Assembly: GCF_003597395.2 (NCBI RefSeq)
Contig: NC_133773.1
Location: 59,511,325-59,575,324, forward strand
Length of the DNA stretch: 64,000 nt
Reading direction: 5' to 3'
Source: Chelonoidis abingdonii
Taxonomy: Eukaryota > Chordata > Testudines > Testudinidae
Below, in pieces: positions 48,744-61,792 of the stretch; within the stretch, counting starts at the first letter, position 1; each line of letters starts with the position of its first letter. Position numbers and translations under genes: made by a program. Under the pieces are notes generated by a model. It searched no databases. It saw only the letters and a program-made list of their open reading frames with translations, and was not told the origin of the DNA.

Positions 48744-49373
48744 TGTGGCAAATTGCCGGTATTGTTCTCTGGGTCTCGCGCTTTCTCTTCTCTGGGGTAG
48801 GTTCAGGGCGATATTGCTTGCCTCTGAACCAGTTCTTAATCACTCCCCTAGTGTCCTTGGAGGAGGGGAGTGGAGAGGGAGGGACCTGGGCCCGCCCTCT
48901 ACTCCAGGTCCCAACCCAGGGGCCCTGGGGTTGTGGTGAACCACTTGACTAGCGGTTTCTTCCCCTGGGTTACTTCCCTCTCATACCCGTCAGCTTGTGA
49001 AGGGCTTCTCGCCTCTCTTCTATACAAGCCTGGTGCCCCTTACCTAGGGTTTCTGTTGGGCTTCCCAATCCACCGCAGCACTCCTCCAAACCTTCTATTT
49101 CTCTCTGGACAAACTCTTCTCTTCTGCAATCTGCACTCTGCTCCAATCCAACCTTTCTCCTTCAACTACCACCCCCTGTCTGACTGAAGCAGGGGTTTAT
49201 ATCCCATGACTGGAGTCAGGTGCTCTAACTGGAGTCAGGTGCTCTAACTGGAGTCAGGTGCTCTAATTGGCCACAGCTGTTCTAGTTAATCTAAAGCAAA
49301 CCTTCCTCCCTTGGCAGGGAATAAGGCCCCCTGCTAATACTCTTATGCTGCCCTCTGGCCATGCTGTATCACA
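48744..49373 (-). mobile_element. Solo LTR, ERV1-style
   Basis: On the plus strand it runs TGTGGCAAATTGCC...GCTGTATCACA, flanked by a 4-bp duplication TGTA at 48740-48743 and 49374-49377; four-base duplications suit ERV1-type (gamma-like) integration. Orientation comes from a TATA-like 'gatataaacccc' on the minus strand at about 49196-49203. Just upstream of that, in the promoter (U3) part, three perfect or near-perfect 19-bp tandem units lie at 49211-49267. No internal retroviral sequence is attached. Confidence 0.75.
49211..49267. repeat. Triplicated 19-bp tandem repeat in an LTR promoter region
   Basis: The unit TGGAGTCAGGTGCTCTAAC is present three times, with a single difference (final T) in the third. 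Its position directly upstream of the LTR TATA-like site is where enhancer repeats of retroviral LTRs usually sit. Confidence 0.9.
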
Positions 49374-49544
49374 TGTAGTATATAAAATGATCCAGTTCCT
49401 ATCCAGACTAACAATACCTACTTCACCCAAAATCATACACACTTTTCTAAAAGGTATGGAAGAACAGAATTATCCAGGCTAAATGGAATAAGGAGTACAA
49501 TACTTGATCTTGTAATATAAGCCAGATTTATTGTAACAGAAGAA

Positions 49545-49700
49545 AGTTCACTAAAATCAGATGAAATTCATCTCAGAGAGCTAATGAAACTAGCAGCAGT
49601 CGCATGAAAGTGACTGTGCATTATTACTGAAAACTAACAAAGTTAGAACTGGAAAAATGACAAAACATATTACCTATTTTAAAAGGAGAAGAAAAACTAA
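49545..49700 (+). mobile_element. Short CR1/L3-like LINE relic
   Basis: Translation of about 49556-49610 gives 'SDEIHLRELMKLAAVA', the CR1-clade DEIH..ELKKLA block; a few further decayed residues follow ('PILKGEEK'). No ends are visible. Confidence 0.6.
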
Positions 49701-51363
49701 TAGCAGGGGAACTGCAAAACAGAAAATTCAAATTCAAATTGCTAGCTAGCAAAACGGTTAATTTGTAAGCAGCTCCCAAACCTTTGGCAAAAGTGATAAA
49801 TAGTAAAAATTTGGATTGGCACAGACAAACGTGTCTATTACATATATTAACTTGCATGAGCCTCCTGCTCAGTGCCATCACAACCATTAACCACCTTAAC
49901 ACAATGCAACTTCCCCACAGGCACTCTCAGTTTGTACTGGAAAATACAATACCCAGCGGTTATCAGACTTCAAGATGAATGATCCACTCTTCCATTCCCT
50001 CATTGCCTCCCAGCTCTCGGGGTGGCAAACTTAATTTTTGTAATGCCCCTTCACACCAGTTCATACAGTAAACAACATTAGATCCATCTCTCTGCATCTG
50101 TTAAATATTAGACTTTAAAATTGAAGGCATAGCACACTAAGAAAGTTTACAACATACAGCAGAAGACAAAAATAGATTTGCGTGTGTATGAGAATATTTC
50201 TTGCTTATAATTGTAGAAGTTATACAAATAATTTAAGCACCAATTGCCAGTTTATTACACCAAACATTCCGATTTCTATTGGTTCAGGCAGCTAGAAAGA
50301 TCCTTTCTCTGTTAGGAAGTTCTCCATGTTGAAAGCAACACTGGTAACTCCTGATGCGCTCAGGCTCGGCAGATTATAAAATAGCATTCCCTTTGCTCCC
50401 TCCAGGACGTTGAAACCAGGAAACCATATTTTTCTCTAATCAAACATCTGAATGCTTGGCACAAATGGGTTCATTAGGAAATTTATAATTGGATTCCCTG
50501 ACCATTCTGTTCCTAAAACTCTTTGATAAAGAATGGGTTAATTAAATTAAATCAGTCTCACAATACTGGTAATAATTTCCATTATTTTGATGTTCAGTGA
50601 AACAACACACTTTCTAGGTCTTTACAAATAAAGAATGCACTTTCAGGAAGCCCAACAGATAAACTGTCTTTTGTTTTGAAAGCCATTTTTTAATTTGAAC
50701 CCAGATAGGTAGTACCAGTCTTCCATTTCTTTCTTTGAAAAGGCCAAGCAAACTAAATTACTCTTCTTGTTAGTCGCCCATGTTTTGTTTTCTGTCATGG
50801 CAGGAAAATAATTGTATATGGCATAAGGAAAAGCTGTATGTAGCATATCAATATAGAACAAACAAAACCTATAGGCAAATACACATGTATGTGAATTACA
50901 ATATCAGCACACTTTGGATGAGAATCTGCCTGCCTCTTTGCTGATATTCGTAAGTGGGGAAAAAAGGGAACCCCTCCTGATCTCCTGCATACTTACACAA
51001 GAAACGGTCAGAATGTTGGCGCTTGTGCTTCTTATGGGCAGCAGACACAGGCTAGTCCAGCCACAAGCAGAGGGAACGTGACTAGGATGGGAGGTTAGTG
51101 ATCACTGCCTGTGCCCACCAGTTGGTGGCTGAGGTTGGTGCTAGGGAAAATGCTACACCTCTAAAAAGGGATAAGACCAGCTTCTGAGTTCTCTCCTACT
51201 TTGCCTGCTCCAGCACTCTGCAGGTAGAGTGCCTCCAGCTACTACCACTGTATCTCCATTACTCTGGCCCTGACTGTAAAATCCACAATACAATCTTTTA
51301 CTTAATTTGTTGACAAGAAAACACGTTTAGAGGAGAAAGGGAGGACATGACATGTTGTAAAGT
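49701..51363. other. Unannotated non-coding DNA
   Basis: No gene recognised. A minus-strand frame at 50643-50861 reads 'WATNKKSNLVCLAFSKKEME' and follows a reasonable acceptor ('ttttcctgccatgacag'), but no good donor is present, so I do not call an exon. Confidence 0.35.
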
Positions 51364-51556
51364 GGAGGCAGCATCACTTAGTGGATGGAACGCTGGATGA
51401 TGGGGTGGGACACCTGGGTTATATTGGGACAGCTGTTTATATACACACACACACTGGGTGACTTCTGTAAATGAGGGTAATGATACTTACGTCCTTTGTG
51501 AAGGGCTTTGAGATCTACTGATGAAAAGTGCTATTTAAGAGCTAGGTATTATTATT
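51364..51556 (+). repeat. tRNA-derived MIR/L2-tailed SINE
   Basis: The 5' part ('cttagtggatggaacgctgg', 'gggacacctgggtt') resembles the A and B boxes of a pol III promoter. The 3' part ('tgaagggctttgagatctac', 'tgatgaaaagtgctatttaa', 'gagctaggtattattatta') is the L2-like tail, also seen at 12655-12785. The CORE is largely replaced by a short (AC)n run. Confidence 0.7.
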
Positions 51557-54437
51557 ACAGGGCTTAATTCTGCTTCAGTTACAGCCTCTAGTTCAACCCT
51601 GCAAACCTCATTTGAACTCAGTGGGTCCTGCAAGGGTAACTGAACAAAATGTGGCCCCTTTATTTACTGCAATAAGGCAAAAGATCCTGTTCCACACAAC
51701 AATCTCAAAACGTAGATCATCATTTTGCTTAAAAAAGAACATATTTTATTAATGGCTCATGCCAAGGTGAGAGGAGAGGACAGTTGGACCATTTGGGGTG
51801 CAATATAAATATCTTTTCTTAATAGCTTGGAGGATACAGTGGGGAGTATGTTGTTCATATCTATGTATTGCATGAAGCCATGAAGAATCACAAAGGGCTT
51901 GATAATGCACAGCACAGATGTGGAACTGCATTGCAAACATTAGGCAAAAGGGATGATTGGGTCAAAGAGTCCAGGAGAACATAATCCTGTATTAATGAAG
52001 GCATTAGGGTATACCTATCAAATTACTCCTGCCTAGTCCCAGTGAGAAAAGAGTGAATAGCTAAACAATTCAGTTGTGTGACGTAAGATCAGACTTAAGT
52101 CAATGTCTCTACAGACACCCATCCTCTGCCCCTTTTATACCCTACATTCCTGAGAATAGGGTATCATGAGTACAAGGAGCTGGAGATTAACTTCTGCTGA
52201 GTGAAGTCAATAGGAGTTTTGCTTCTCACTGTAATGGGAACAGGATCATTCATATGCTCAACTCACACTTGCACTGGAATGTAGCAACCTTGCACTTACT
52301 GGACTTGCAGGATAAGGCCAAACAGCATTATAAGCAATCTTGAATCATGGACAAAAAAAATCAGTAAAATAAGATTCATTAAAGACAAATGTAATGTGGT
52401 TCACACGGGAAGGGATATTCAAATTCACAAGCATAGAATGGAAGACAAATTGAATGTGAGTCAACAATGCAAAGCTATCACCAAATCCCAAAATGTTGAG
52501 TTAGGTTCTGTTAATATAATAAAAACATTACATGTAAATTAAGAGAAGAAATTACCATAAAATGGGTTATAATGGCTTTAAAAACACTTTCATTATATTC
52601 GGGAATTGTACAATCAGAGGAAAAATATTTTGACAGTAATTACCTATATTTAATTCAATTTAATAGTGTGCTACTAGCTGGGATGGGTAAGAAAAAAATT
52701 AGTTTCAGCTACTTTTTCTGAAAGATGACTCAGGTTCTTTCCATTGACTTAAATAAGAGCTGAATTGGACTTCTATCTTTTACTCTCTGTCCAATGAAAA
52801 TGTTACAGTTAATAAAGGAATAGCTATAAAACAGATTTCCAGATGTTTATGAGGTGATCGAGAAGATATGTAATAGTATACCAAGTGACATCAAGTAGTA
52901 GTGAACATCCAGAGTTATTAACCCTTGAAGTAAATACTGATCTCTGCATTGCCTTGGTCACAATTTGCCTCTAAAAACAATAAATACTTATGGTCTCAAC
53001 ATAAGTCAATATCTGCGCTTCTTGTTACAGAGAAGAAGCTCGAAAATGAGGGCTATAGTCTTAGATTTGGAAGGACATTTGTACAAACATCTAAATGCAT
53101 AATAAGTATTATTTTTATTATTACTGAATTATGGAGAAGGGGGCTATTCTCTTTTTTTGTGGAAATTACAAACACACAGGTATTGATCCTGCAAACGATC
53201 TGCACATGTACTTTGTTTTATATGTGGCGGCTTTAGTTAAACAAAACCATTCCTATTCAGCACAACGCTTAAGCACATGCTTAGTTTTAACTATATGCTG
53301 AAGGCCATTAACCTTGGTGGGACTTAAGAACATACTTAGGTGTTTTGCTGAATAGCATGTGCTTAAATGGATTGTTGAATTGGGGCTTGCAAGTAGGCCC
53401 ATTAAAGTCAATGAAACTACTTACAATGTATATCATGAGGCACTTGTGTAAATCTTTGCAGGATTGGGGCCTAGAAGGAGAACAGATCACACTCAAAAGA
53501 ACCCTAAGAGGTGATTTTCAAAGCACCTAAGGATTTAGAAGTGCAAGCCTCATTGAAAATGTGCTCCTAAACCCAATAGGTGTTTTTTTTTAATCTCTTC
53601 CTTACTTTATACTGTTGGTTTCTGATCAAATAAAAACCATATTTAATTTGTGACCTATCCTTTTCTGTTAAGACCTAACATGAACATAATAGGCATCTGA
53701 AGAGGATTCATCAGAATACAGAGGTAATCATTTTGTTTTGCTTTTTATTAATATCTGTATTTTTGTAAATTATCTTTCAAAACAGCATTGGAATCAAAAG
53801 ATGTTTGTTCATGTTCAATGCCTTTTTTTAAACCAAAGATTTAGATTTTTTTCTAGTAAAGACTCAAATTTATGCTACTGTGAAATTAAACTAGTTGCTG
53901 TAATTTAGTCTAAAGAGTTTATCTATCCCTGCTGTTCTGTAGTCAATGAAATTATCTAAAAATTGTTCACAGAGCATTCATGGTTAGCTTCTACTGGAAA
54001 CAAACTGGGACAGGGAAAATCAAATCAATTTAGTTCCAAATGTTTATCATTACTAATAATACAATTAAGATAATATCAAATGTAGGTAATTATTGTTAAT
54101 ATCGGATTTTTTCAAAGGAGACAAAAACAATGTTAATTGTTCTCACTATTGAATAAAATATTAAGTTTTTCATACTCCTCCTATAGCTAAATTACTATTA
54201 TGTAATTTCATGTTTTTGCTTTGTAGAACTGCTTAGAAACTTGTTTTTCCTATGTGTATTAGTGTGTTTTGGACTTCTTCAGCAATATACTGTATATTAT
54301 TGTGTATTTTTTGTCAGTTGTGTTTATTCAATATATTTTTTTGTTTCACAGTAATCATCTCCATGGTACTGCATAGTCTGGGACAAATTATGCTCTCATT
54401 TACACATATTTATAATTTGTAAACAGAGCCAACATTA
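51557..54437. other. Non-coding DNA with palindromic repeats
   Basis: Positions 53181-53471 form a composite palindrome: outer 'gatcctgcaaac' faces 'tttgcaggattgg', inner 'tattcagcacaacgcttaag' faces 'aggtgttttgctgaata'. Positions about 51560-51660 and 52185-52310 show related words. A 52-codon frame at 51826-51981 (+) that follows a good acceptor is discussed in the findings. No other signal. Confidence 0.4.
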
Positions 54438-57177
54438 TATGGAATCAGAGAGAAGTACTAGGAATGTCCGAATAGGTCGCACTGGTGGGGGAGTGGCACT
54501 ATATGTGAAAGAAAGCATAGAGTCAAATAAAATAAAAGTCTTAAATGAATCAAACTGTACCATAGAATATCTCTGGATAGAAATTACATTCTTGATCAAT
54601 AGGACAACAGTAGTAGGAAAATACTACCCAACTACTTGTAGAGAAACTACAAAGGCCATAAAAAAGGAATAATACTGGGAGATGTCAACTATCCTCACAT
54701 TGACTGGGTATGTCACCTCAGAAATGGATGCATAGATAACATTTCTAGACTGCTTCTTGGAGTAGCTTGTGCTGGAACCCACAAGTGGAGAGGCAATTCT
54801 TGATTTAGTCCTAAGTGGCACACAGGATTTGGTGCAAGAGCTAAATATAGCTGACCCATTGGTAAGAGCAACCACAATGTCATTAAATTTAACATTTTTG
54901 AAGGGGAGAAATGCCAAAATAACTCACCACAGTTGCATTTAACTTCAAAAAAAGGAACTACACATAAATGAGGAAGCCAGTTAAACAGAAATTAAAAGGA
55001 ACAGTGACAAGTGTGACAGTACTGTAAACTGCATGGAAACTATTTAAAAACACCATAATAGAGGCTCAAACTACATGAATACCCCAATAAATTAAAAAAA
55101 AAAACAGTAAGAGGACCAAAATTCCACCATGTCTAAACACCAGAGTAAATGAGACAGAGCCAAAAGGCATCCTGTAAAACCTGGAAGCCAAATCCTAGTG
55201 AAGAAAATAGAAAGAGGCATAAACTCTATCAAGTATAATAATTCTTCTGGCCAAGAAGTTGAAGAGCAATTAGCTAAGGACACAAAAACTAACAGCAAAA
55301 AAATATTTTAAGTACACCAGATGCAGGAAGCCTGCCAAGCACTCAGTGGGGCCCCTGGATGATTGAGGTGCTAAAGGAGCACACAAGGAAGACAAGGCTC
55401 TTACAGAGAAGCTAAATAAATTATTGGCATCAGTCTTCATTGCAAAGGATATGGACAATATCCCCACGCCTGAGTCATTCTTTTTAGGTGACAAATCTGA
55501 GGAACTGTTCCAGTTTGATGTGTCAATAGAGGAGGTTTTGGAACAAATTGATAAATTAAATCGTAATAAGCACTAGGAGCATATGGTATTCACTCAAGAG
55601 TTCTAAAGGAACTCAAATATAAAGCTGAAGAGCTACTATCTGTGATATGTAACCTATTGGAGGGCCCCTAAAGTAATGTCAATTTTTAAAAAAGTCTCCA
55701 CAGATGATTCTGGCAATTACAGGCCAGAAGTACTAACTTCAGTACCACGAAATTGGTTGAATTAAGAACAAAATTATCAGACATATGGATAAACACAATA
55801 TGTTGGGAAAGAGTCAAGACTTTTGCAAAGAGAAGTCATGCCTCACTAATCTATTAGAATTCTTTGAGGGTCCTTGTGCACAAGGGTGATCCAATTGATA
55901 CAGCTGCTTCATCTTTCAGAAAGATTTGACAAGGTCCTATATCAAGGGCTCTTTAGCAAAGTAAGCAGTTCTGGCATAAGAGAAACATCCTTTCATGGAT
56001 CAATAACTGGTTAAAAAGATAAGAAACAAAAGGGAGGAATAAATGGTCAGTTTTCACAATGGAGTGAGGTACATAGCAGGGTCTCCCAACAATCTGTACT
56101 GGGACCATTGCTGTTCAACATATTCATAAATGATCTGGAAAAACAGCTGAACAATGAGGTGGCAAAATTTGCAGATGATACAAAATTACTCAAGATATAT
56201 AAGTTCAAAGCTGATTGTGAAGAGTAACAAAGGAATCTCACTAAACTGGGTGACTGGGTAACAAATGACAGATGAAATTCAATTTTGATGAGTGCAAAGT
56301 AATGCACTTTGGAAAACATAATCCCAACTACACGAACAAAATCATGGGATCTAAATTAGCTATTATCACTCAAGAAAGAGATCTTGGAGTCATCGTAAAT
56401 ACTTCCCAGAAGACTTCTTTTCAATGCATAGCAGCAATCAAAAAATCTAACAGAATGTTAGGAGCCACTGAAAAAGGGATAGATAATAAAAAGAAAATAT
56501 AATGATGCTGCTATATAAATCCATGGTATGTCCACACTTGGAATGCTGCACTCAGTTCTGTTCACCCCATCTCAAGAAAGAGATATTAGAATGGGAAAAA
56601 ATACAGAAAAGGGCAACAAAAATGATTAGTGGTATGGAACAGCTTCAATCTGCAGAGAAATTAAAAAGACTGGGACCATTCATCTTAGAAAAGAGATGAG
56701 TAATTGGGGATATGATAGAGGTCTATCAAATCATGAAGAAAGTGAATAGAGAAGTGTTATTTACCCTTTCACATAACTTAAGAACTAGGGGTCACCCAAT
56801 GCAATTAAGAGGCAGCAGGTTTTAAAGAAATGTAAGGAATCACTTCACACAATGCACAGTCAATCCGTTGAACTCATTGCCATTGGATGCTGTGAAGACC
56901 AAAAGTATAACTGGGTTCAAAAAAGAACTAAACTTGTCCTCCATGAACTTATCTATCAACAGTTCTTATACAAGATGGTCAGGGATCTAACCCCATGCTC
57001 TGGGTGTTTCTAACTCTCCAACTGCCAGAAGCTGAGACTGGATGACAGGAGATGGATTGCTTGATAATTGTCCTATTCTGTTCATTTCCTCTGAAGCATC
57101 TGGCACTGGTCACTGTCAGAGACAGATACTGGGATACATGTACCATTGGTCTGCCCACTATGGCTATTCTTATGCAT
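54438..57177 (+). mobile_element. Long CR1 LINE copy, endonuclease to 3' end
   Basis: About 2.7 kb. 54460-54670 gives 'GRTGGGVALYVKESIE' and 'IEYLWIEI' of the APE endonuclease, then 'GDVNYPHIDW' (usual GDFNYPDIDW). 55320-55560 gives 'KALTEKLNKLLASVF'. The reverse transcriptase is frame-broken, with 'FADDTKLL' intact near 56172. The C-terminus at 56272-56699 includes 'QERDLGVIVNTSQKTS' and 'YKSMVCPHLECC'. The 3' UTR ends with 'tggtctgcccactatggcta' and 'ttcttatg', the true CR1 3' terminus. It is 5'-truncated inside the endonuclease and dead through many stops. Confidence 0.93.
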
Positions 57178-57436
57178 TAAACATAGACCACCACAATGAC
57201 TGTTTTACAGTATACTAGTCAATGGAAGAAGATTGTACTCTTACAGTTGGCATGGCTACTTCCACCTTTTCATGGTTTCTGTATGTGTAAATATCTTCTT
57301 TCTGTGTGTTTCATTCTATGCATCCGAAGAAGTGGGCTGTAGTCCACAAAAGCTTATGCTGAAATAAATTTGTTAGTCTCCAAGGTGCCACAAGTACTCC
57401 TGCTCTAATCTCAGAGGTGCCACAAGTACCTCTGCT
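57178..57436. repeat. Interspersed repeat between two CR1 tails, with a short duplication
   Basis: The words 'catccgaagaagtgggctgt', 'agtccacaaaagcttatgct' and 'gaaataaatttgttagtctc' belong to a very common amniote repeat whose class I cannot state with confidence. At about 57384-57436 a unit of roughly 29 bp starting 'aggtgccacaagtac' is duplicated in tandem. Confidence 0.6.
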
Positions 57437-59712
57437 CTAGTCCAACCCCCTGCTCAAAGCAGACCAATCCCCAACTAAATCATCCCAGCCAGGACTTTGT
57501 CAAGCTGGGCCTTAAAAACCTCTAAGGAAGGAGATTCCACCACCTCCCTAGCCCTCCTAGCTGAAGAAATTTTTCCTAGAACTACTCTAACCGCTCAACC
57601 TCCGACTGCGAACTTGAGACCATTACTCTTGTTCTGTCATCGGTACCAACTGAGCAACCAGTCTCGATCCATCTCTTTGGAACCCCTTTCCGGTAGTTGG
57701 AAGCAGCTCCTCATTCTTCTCTTCTGCAGACTAAACAATCCCAGTTCCCTCAGTCTCTCCTTATAAGTCATGTGCTCCAACCCCCTAATCATTTTTGTTG
57801 CCCTCTACTGGACTCTTTCCAATGTTTCCACATCCTTCTTGTAGTGTGGGGCCCAAAACTGGATGCAGTACTCCAGAGGGGAATGATCATGTCCCTCGAT
57901 GTGCTGGCAATGCTCCTACTTATACAGCCCAAAATGCCATTAGCCTTCTTGGCAACAAGGGCACACTGTTGACTCATATCCAGCTTCTCGTACACTGTAA
58001 TCTCTAGGTCCTTTTCTGTAGAACTGCTGCCTAGCCACTCGGTCCCTAGTCTGTAGCAGTGATGGGATTCTTCCGTCCTAAGTACAGGACTCTGCACTTG
58101 TCCTCGTTAAACCTCATCCGATTTCTTTTGGCCCAATCCTCTAATTTGTCTAGGTCCCTCTGTATCCTATCCCTACCCTTCAGAGTATCTACCACTCCTC
58201 CCAGTTTAGTGTCATCTGCAAACTTGCTGAGGGTGCAATCCACACCATCCTCCAGATCATTAATGAAGATATTGAACAAAACTGGCACCAGGACTGAACC
58301 TTGGGGCACTTCACTTGATCCTGGCTGCCAACTAGAGATAAAGCCATTGATCAATACCCATTAAGCCCAATGATCTAGCCAGCTTTTTATCCATCTTATA
58401 GTCCATTCATCCAGCTCATACTTCTTTAACTTGCTGGCAAGAATACTGCAGAAGACCCTATCACAAGCTTTGCTAAAGTCAAGGAATAACACATCCACAG
58501 CTTTCCCCTCATCCACAGAGCCAGTTATCTCATCGTAGAAAGCAATCAGGTTAGTCAGGCATGACTTGCCCTTGGTGAATCCATGCTGACTGTTCCTGAT
58601 CACTTTCCTCTCCTTGAAGTGTTTCAAAATTGATTCTTTGAGGATCTGCTTCATGATTTTTCCAGGGACTGTGGTGAGGCTGACTGGCCTGTAGTTCCCT
58701 GGATCCTCCTCCTCCTCTTTTTTAAAGATAGGCACGACAATAGCTTTTTTCCAGTCAACCAGGACACCCCCCAATTGCCATGAATTTTCGAAGATAGTGG
58801 TCAATGGCTCTGCAATCACATCAGCCAACTCCTTTAGCACCCTTGGATGCAGTGCATCCAGCCTGTAAATGTGTGCTTGTCCAGCTTTTCTAAATAATCC
58901 TGAACCACTTCTTTCTCCACAGAGGGCTGGTCACCTTCTCCCCATACTGTACTGCCCAGTGCAGTAGTCTGGGTGCTGACCTTGTTTGTGAAGACAGACA
59001 AAAAAAGCATTGAGTACATTACCTTTTCCCACATCTTTTGTCACTAGGTTGCCTCCCCCACTCAGTAAGGGGCCCACACTTTTCCTGACCTCCTCCTTGT
59101 TGCTAACATACCTGTAGAAACCCTTCTTGTTACTCTAGCTAGCTGCAACTCCAATTGTGATTTTGGACTTCCTGATTTCACTCCTGCATGCCTGAGCAAT
59201 ATTTTTATACTCCTCCCTGGTCATTTGTCCAAGCTTCTCTTTTGTGTTTAAGATCAGCAAGGATTTCACTGTTAAACCAAGGTGGTCGCCTGCCATATTT
59301 ACTATTTTTTTCTACTCGTCGGAATGGTTTGTTCCTGCAACCTCAGTAAGGATTCTTTAAAATACAGCCAGCTTTCCTGGACTCCTTTCCCCTTCATGTT
59401 ATTCTCCCAGGGGATCCTGCCCATCAATTAACTGAGGGAGTCAACTGAGGGAGACTGCTTTTCTGAAGTCCAGGGTCCATATTCTGCTGCTCTCCTTCCT
59501 TTTGTCAGGATCCTGAACTCGACCATCTCATGGTCACTGTCTCCCAGGTTCCCATCCACTTTTGCTTCCCCTACTAATTCTTCTCTGTTTGTGAGCAGCA
59601 GGTCAAGAAGAGCTTTGCCTCTAGTTGGTTCCTCCAGCACTTGCACCAGGAAATTATCCCCTACTCTTTCCAAAAACTTCCTGGATTGTCTTCCTAAACT
59701 AGTGACCATCAA
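57437..59712 (-). mobile_element. Long CR1 LINE copy, relatively intact
   Basis: About 2.3 kb on the minus strand. 59428-59712 encodes the endonuclease end with '[20 protein letters not shown]' and '[10 protein letters not shown]'. 58361-58840 (159 codons open) has 'DPGNYRPVSLTTVPGKIMKQ', 'QHGFTKGKSCLTNLI' and 'AVDVLFLDFSKACD', which keeps the first catalytic Asp. 58046-58354 has '[20 protein letters not shown]' and 'FADDTKLGG' with both catalytic Asp. 57789-58097 gives the C-terminus. A stop or shift separates these frames, so it is inactive, but it is clearly younger than the other CR1 copies here. The 3' tail is missing just before the usual terminal octamers. Confidence 0.95.
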
Positions 59713-61792
59713 ACTTTATAAAATATTGCACACCCAAAAAGAGCTGGGTTAAATGAATATTATTAAAGTTGCAAATTCAAACACCTAAAGGTTCAAAAAG
59801 TCCAGAATTAAGGTTCCCTATGAAACTTTAATTTGGCCCTCTTGTTCATATGCATTATAGTGCAGTATTTAACTATCTGATCATATATAGGGCTACGAGT
59901 ATGTCACAGCAGGCATGGAAGTAATGGATTCCATGACTTTCTGCGATCTACATGACATTGGGGTCCCGCAGTAGCCCAGCCCTGCCAGCAGTGGAGGGAC
60001 CCCTCCCCAGCTCCCAGCTCTACAAGACGGCAGAGGATCCCTCAGAGCTCCCCATGGAGCAGGGGTCAGGGGTCCCTCCCAGCCACATTAAATCATCAAA
60101 GTATGGCCTGTCACATGGTTTACTAGTAGCACAAAACCTGAAGGACATAAAGGACATTCTTGTTCCTGTAAAGGCACTTGCACACGGCACCTGTTACAGC
60201 CACAGATGTGCAGAATGATCAACAGACAAAAGGATACCAATGGAAGGCAACAGAAATGGGAACAATATGAGAATCTTTTAGTGTAATGGAAGGATATTGC
60301 AGTTGTTGGCTAATATGGAAATGGAGTTTATCTGAAAAGTTTTATATAGAGAGAAACAAAAAAACTATATATAGTTTTTATTTAACATCTTTTTTGGTGT
60401 AGAACTATTATTTAGAAATAATAATTATGTGTAATGTATAACATATAATTATATAAATAATTAGTATAATCCTGGGATGAGATGAGGGCTATTAGTGGCC
60501 GTGGATACTTTGAACCTTGCACATTTAGTCAAGAAGACCAATGACACCCAATCAAACTACTTTAAAATGAATTACAACAAACAATGGCAGCACAGCTGCT
60601 ATTAGGACTATAATTAAGTTTAGGAGGGAAACAGCAGCTGAATGCAATCAGATAATTAAGGCGCAAGCTTTTGTTAACACTGATGATCAGTAGGGTCATG
60701 ATTCTGCAGATTTTGAATTTATTATGGCTCAACAGACTAATCTATTTTTATACCAGAGGTATATTTCTATATCTTTTACCAATCAAGTATATTTTTGACT
60801 AGCAGCCAGCTGGTCATTTATTTATTTAAACTATTTACCATCCATTTAGGGGAGAAATGTAACATTTACAAAATCTAAGATTACCATGGAAACCTTACTC
60901 TTAATCCCCAAGGGTTGTGGGAACAATTGGTGATACACTTGTGATGGCTGAATAACAAGGCCATGAGTACTATAAAGACTGTAGTTATAAAATTATTGTA
61001 AGTTTTGTCTCAGTTCCAAGCCTAAGTATATTTTTCTGTAGTAGTTCCAGCTGTGTAACCCAGTCCTAGAAGGGAAATCTCCCTATTGAATAGAATAAAA
61101 AAACAAAATATTTAAAAATAGCATTTGAAAAATACAGAATAAACCTCATTGTAGTTAAACTCATAAAAGTGATCTGCAGTTAAATTTCCTAGGACACGTC
61201 CATCTTTAAGGAAGAATACTAGAGTTTTACCTGTCAAGAGTTTTGGTGCCAAAAGGGTATGGATCTATTTTCTGTGGGATACAAATATATTGGTTCAGGT
61301 CTTTGAGATCTGAATTAAGTTCAAGGATCCCAAAACCTGGGATAGACCTTTCAAGGTTTACTCCTTCAGATGAGTTATCAGTTCAGTTTCTCATCATCCA
61401 TAGTGATTGCACTAGTAGGATTTACACATTTTATGGCACGCACACACAAGTCAAAGAGAAAAGGGGATAACTTCAGTGTCCGAAATAATTGTCTCCGAAA
61501 AAGATTCTTCTGATTTGAGAGCATGTCCTTATTGAAGGGAATGAGAATTTTGCCATTTGCCTCAATAGAACCAGGATTTCACCCCTACTGTTTAAAGGTA
61601 TTTCTGAGTACATAATGGCTGCTTATTGCCATCTATTTGTTTACACTGCTGGTAACATATAATCATTGCTTCATGAAGCATTTGGGATACTTTGAGAATG
61701 GAAGATATCACATGAAACCAAGCTCTTCTGTTAAAAGAATAAAGTAGTAATTTTTAAAATACGTAAAAATAATATTCTATATTAGAAACTCA
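59713..61792. other. Unannotated non-coding DNA
   Basis: Positions about 59915-60110 are GC-richer with 'attccatgactttctgcgat' words, probably a MITE remnant. Positions about 61540-61590 carry 'ttttgccatttgcctcaata' and 'ccaggatttcaccc', the small palindromic repeat also seen at 1705. No gene seen. Confidence 0.35.

Noticed and set aside
50643..50861. Possible third exon upstream of the minus-strand candidates
   Set aside because: Acceptor is fair, but the donor compatible in phase (GTTCAA) is poor and the other donor would create a stop at the junction.
57178..57436. Inverted duplication explaining both CR1 copies
   Set aside because: The two CR1 copies differ strongly in decay and protein sequence, so independent insertion is more likely.
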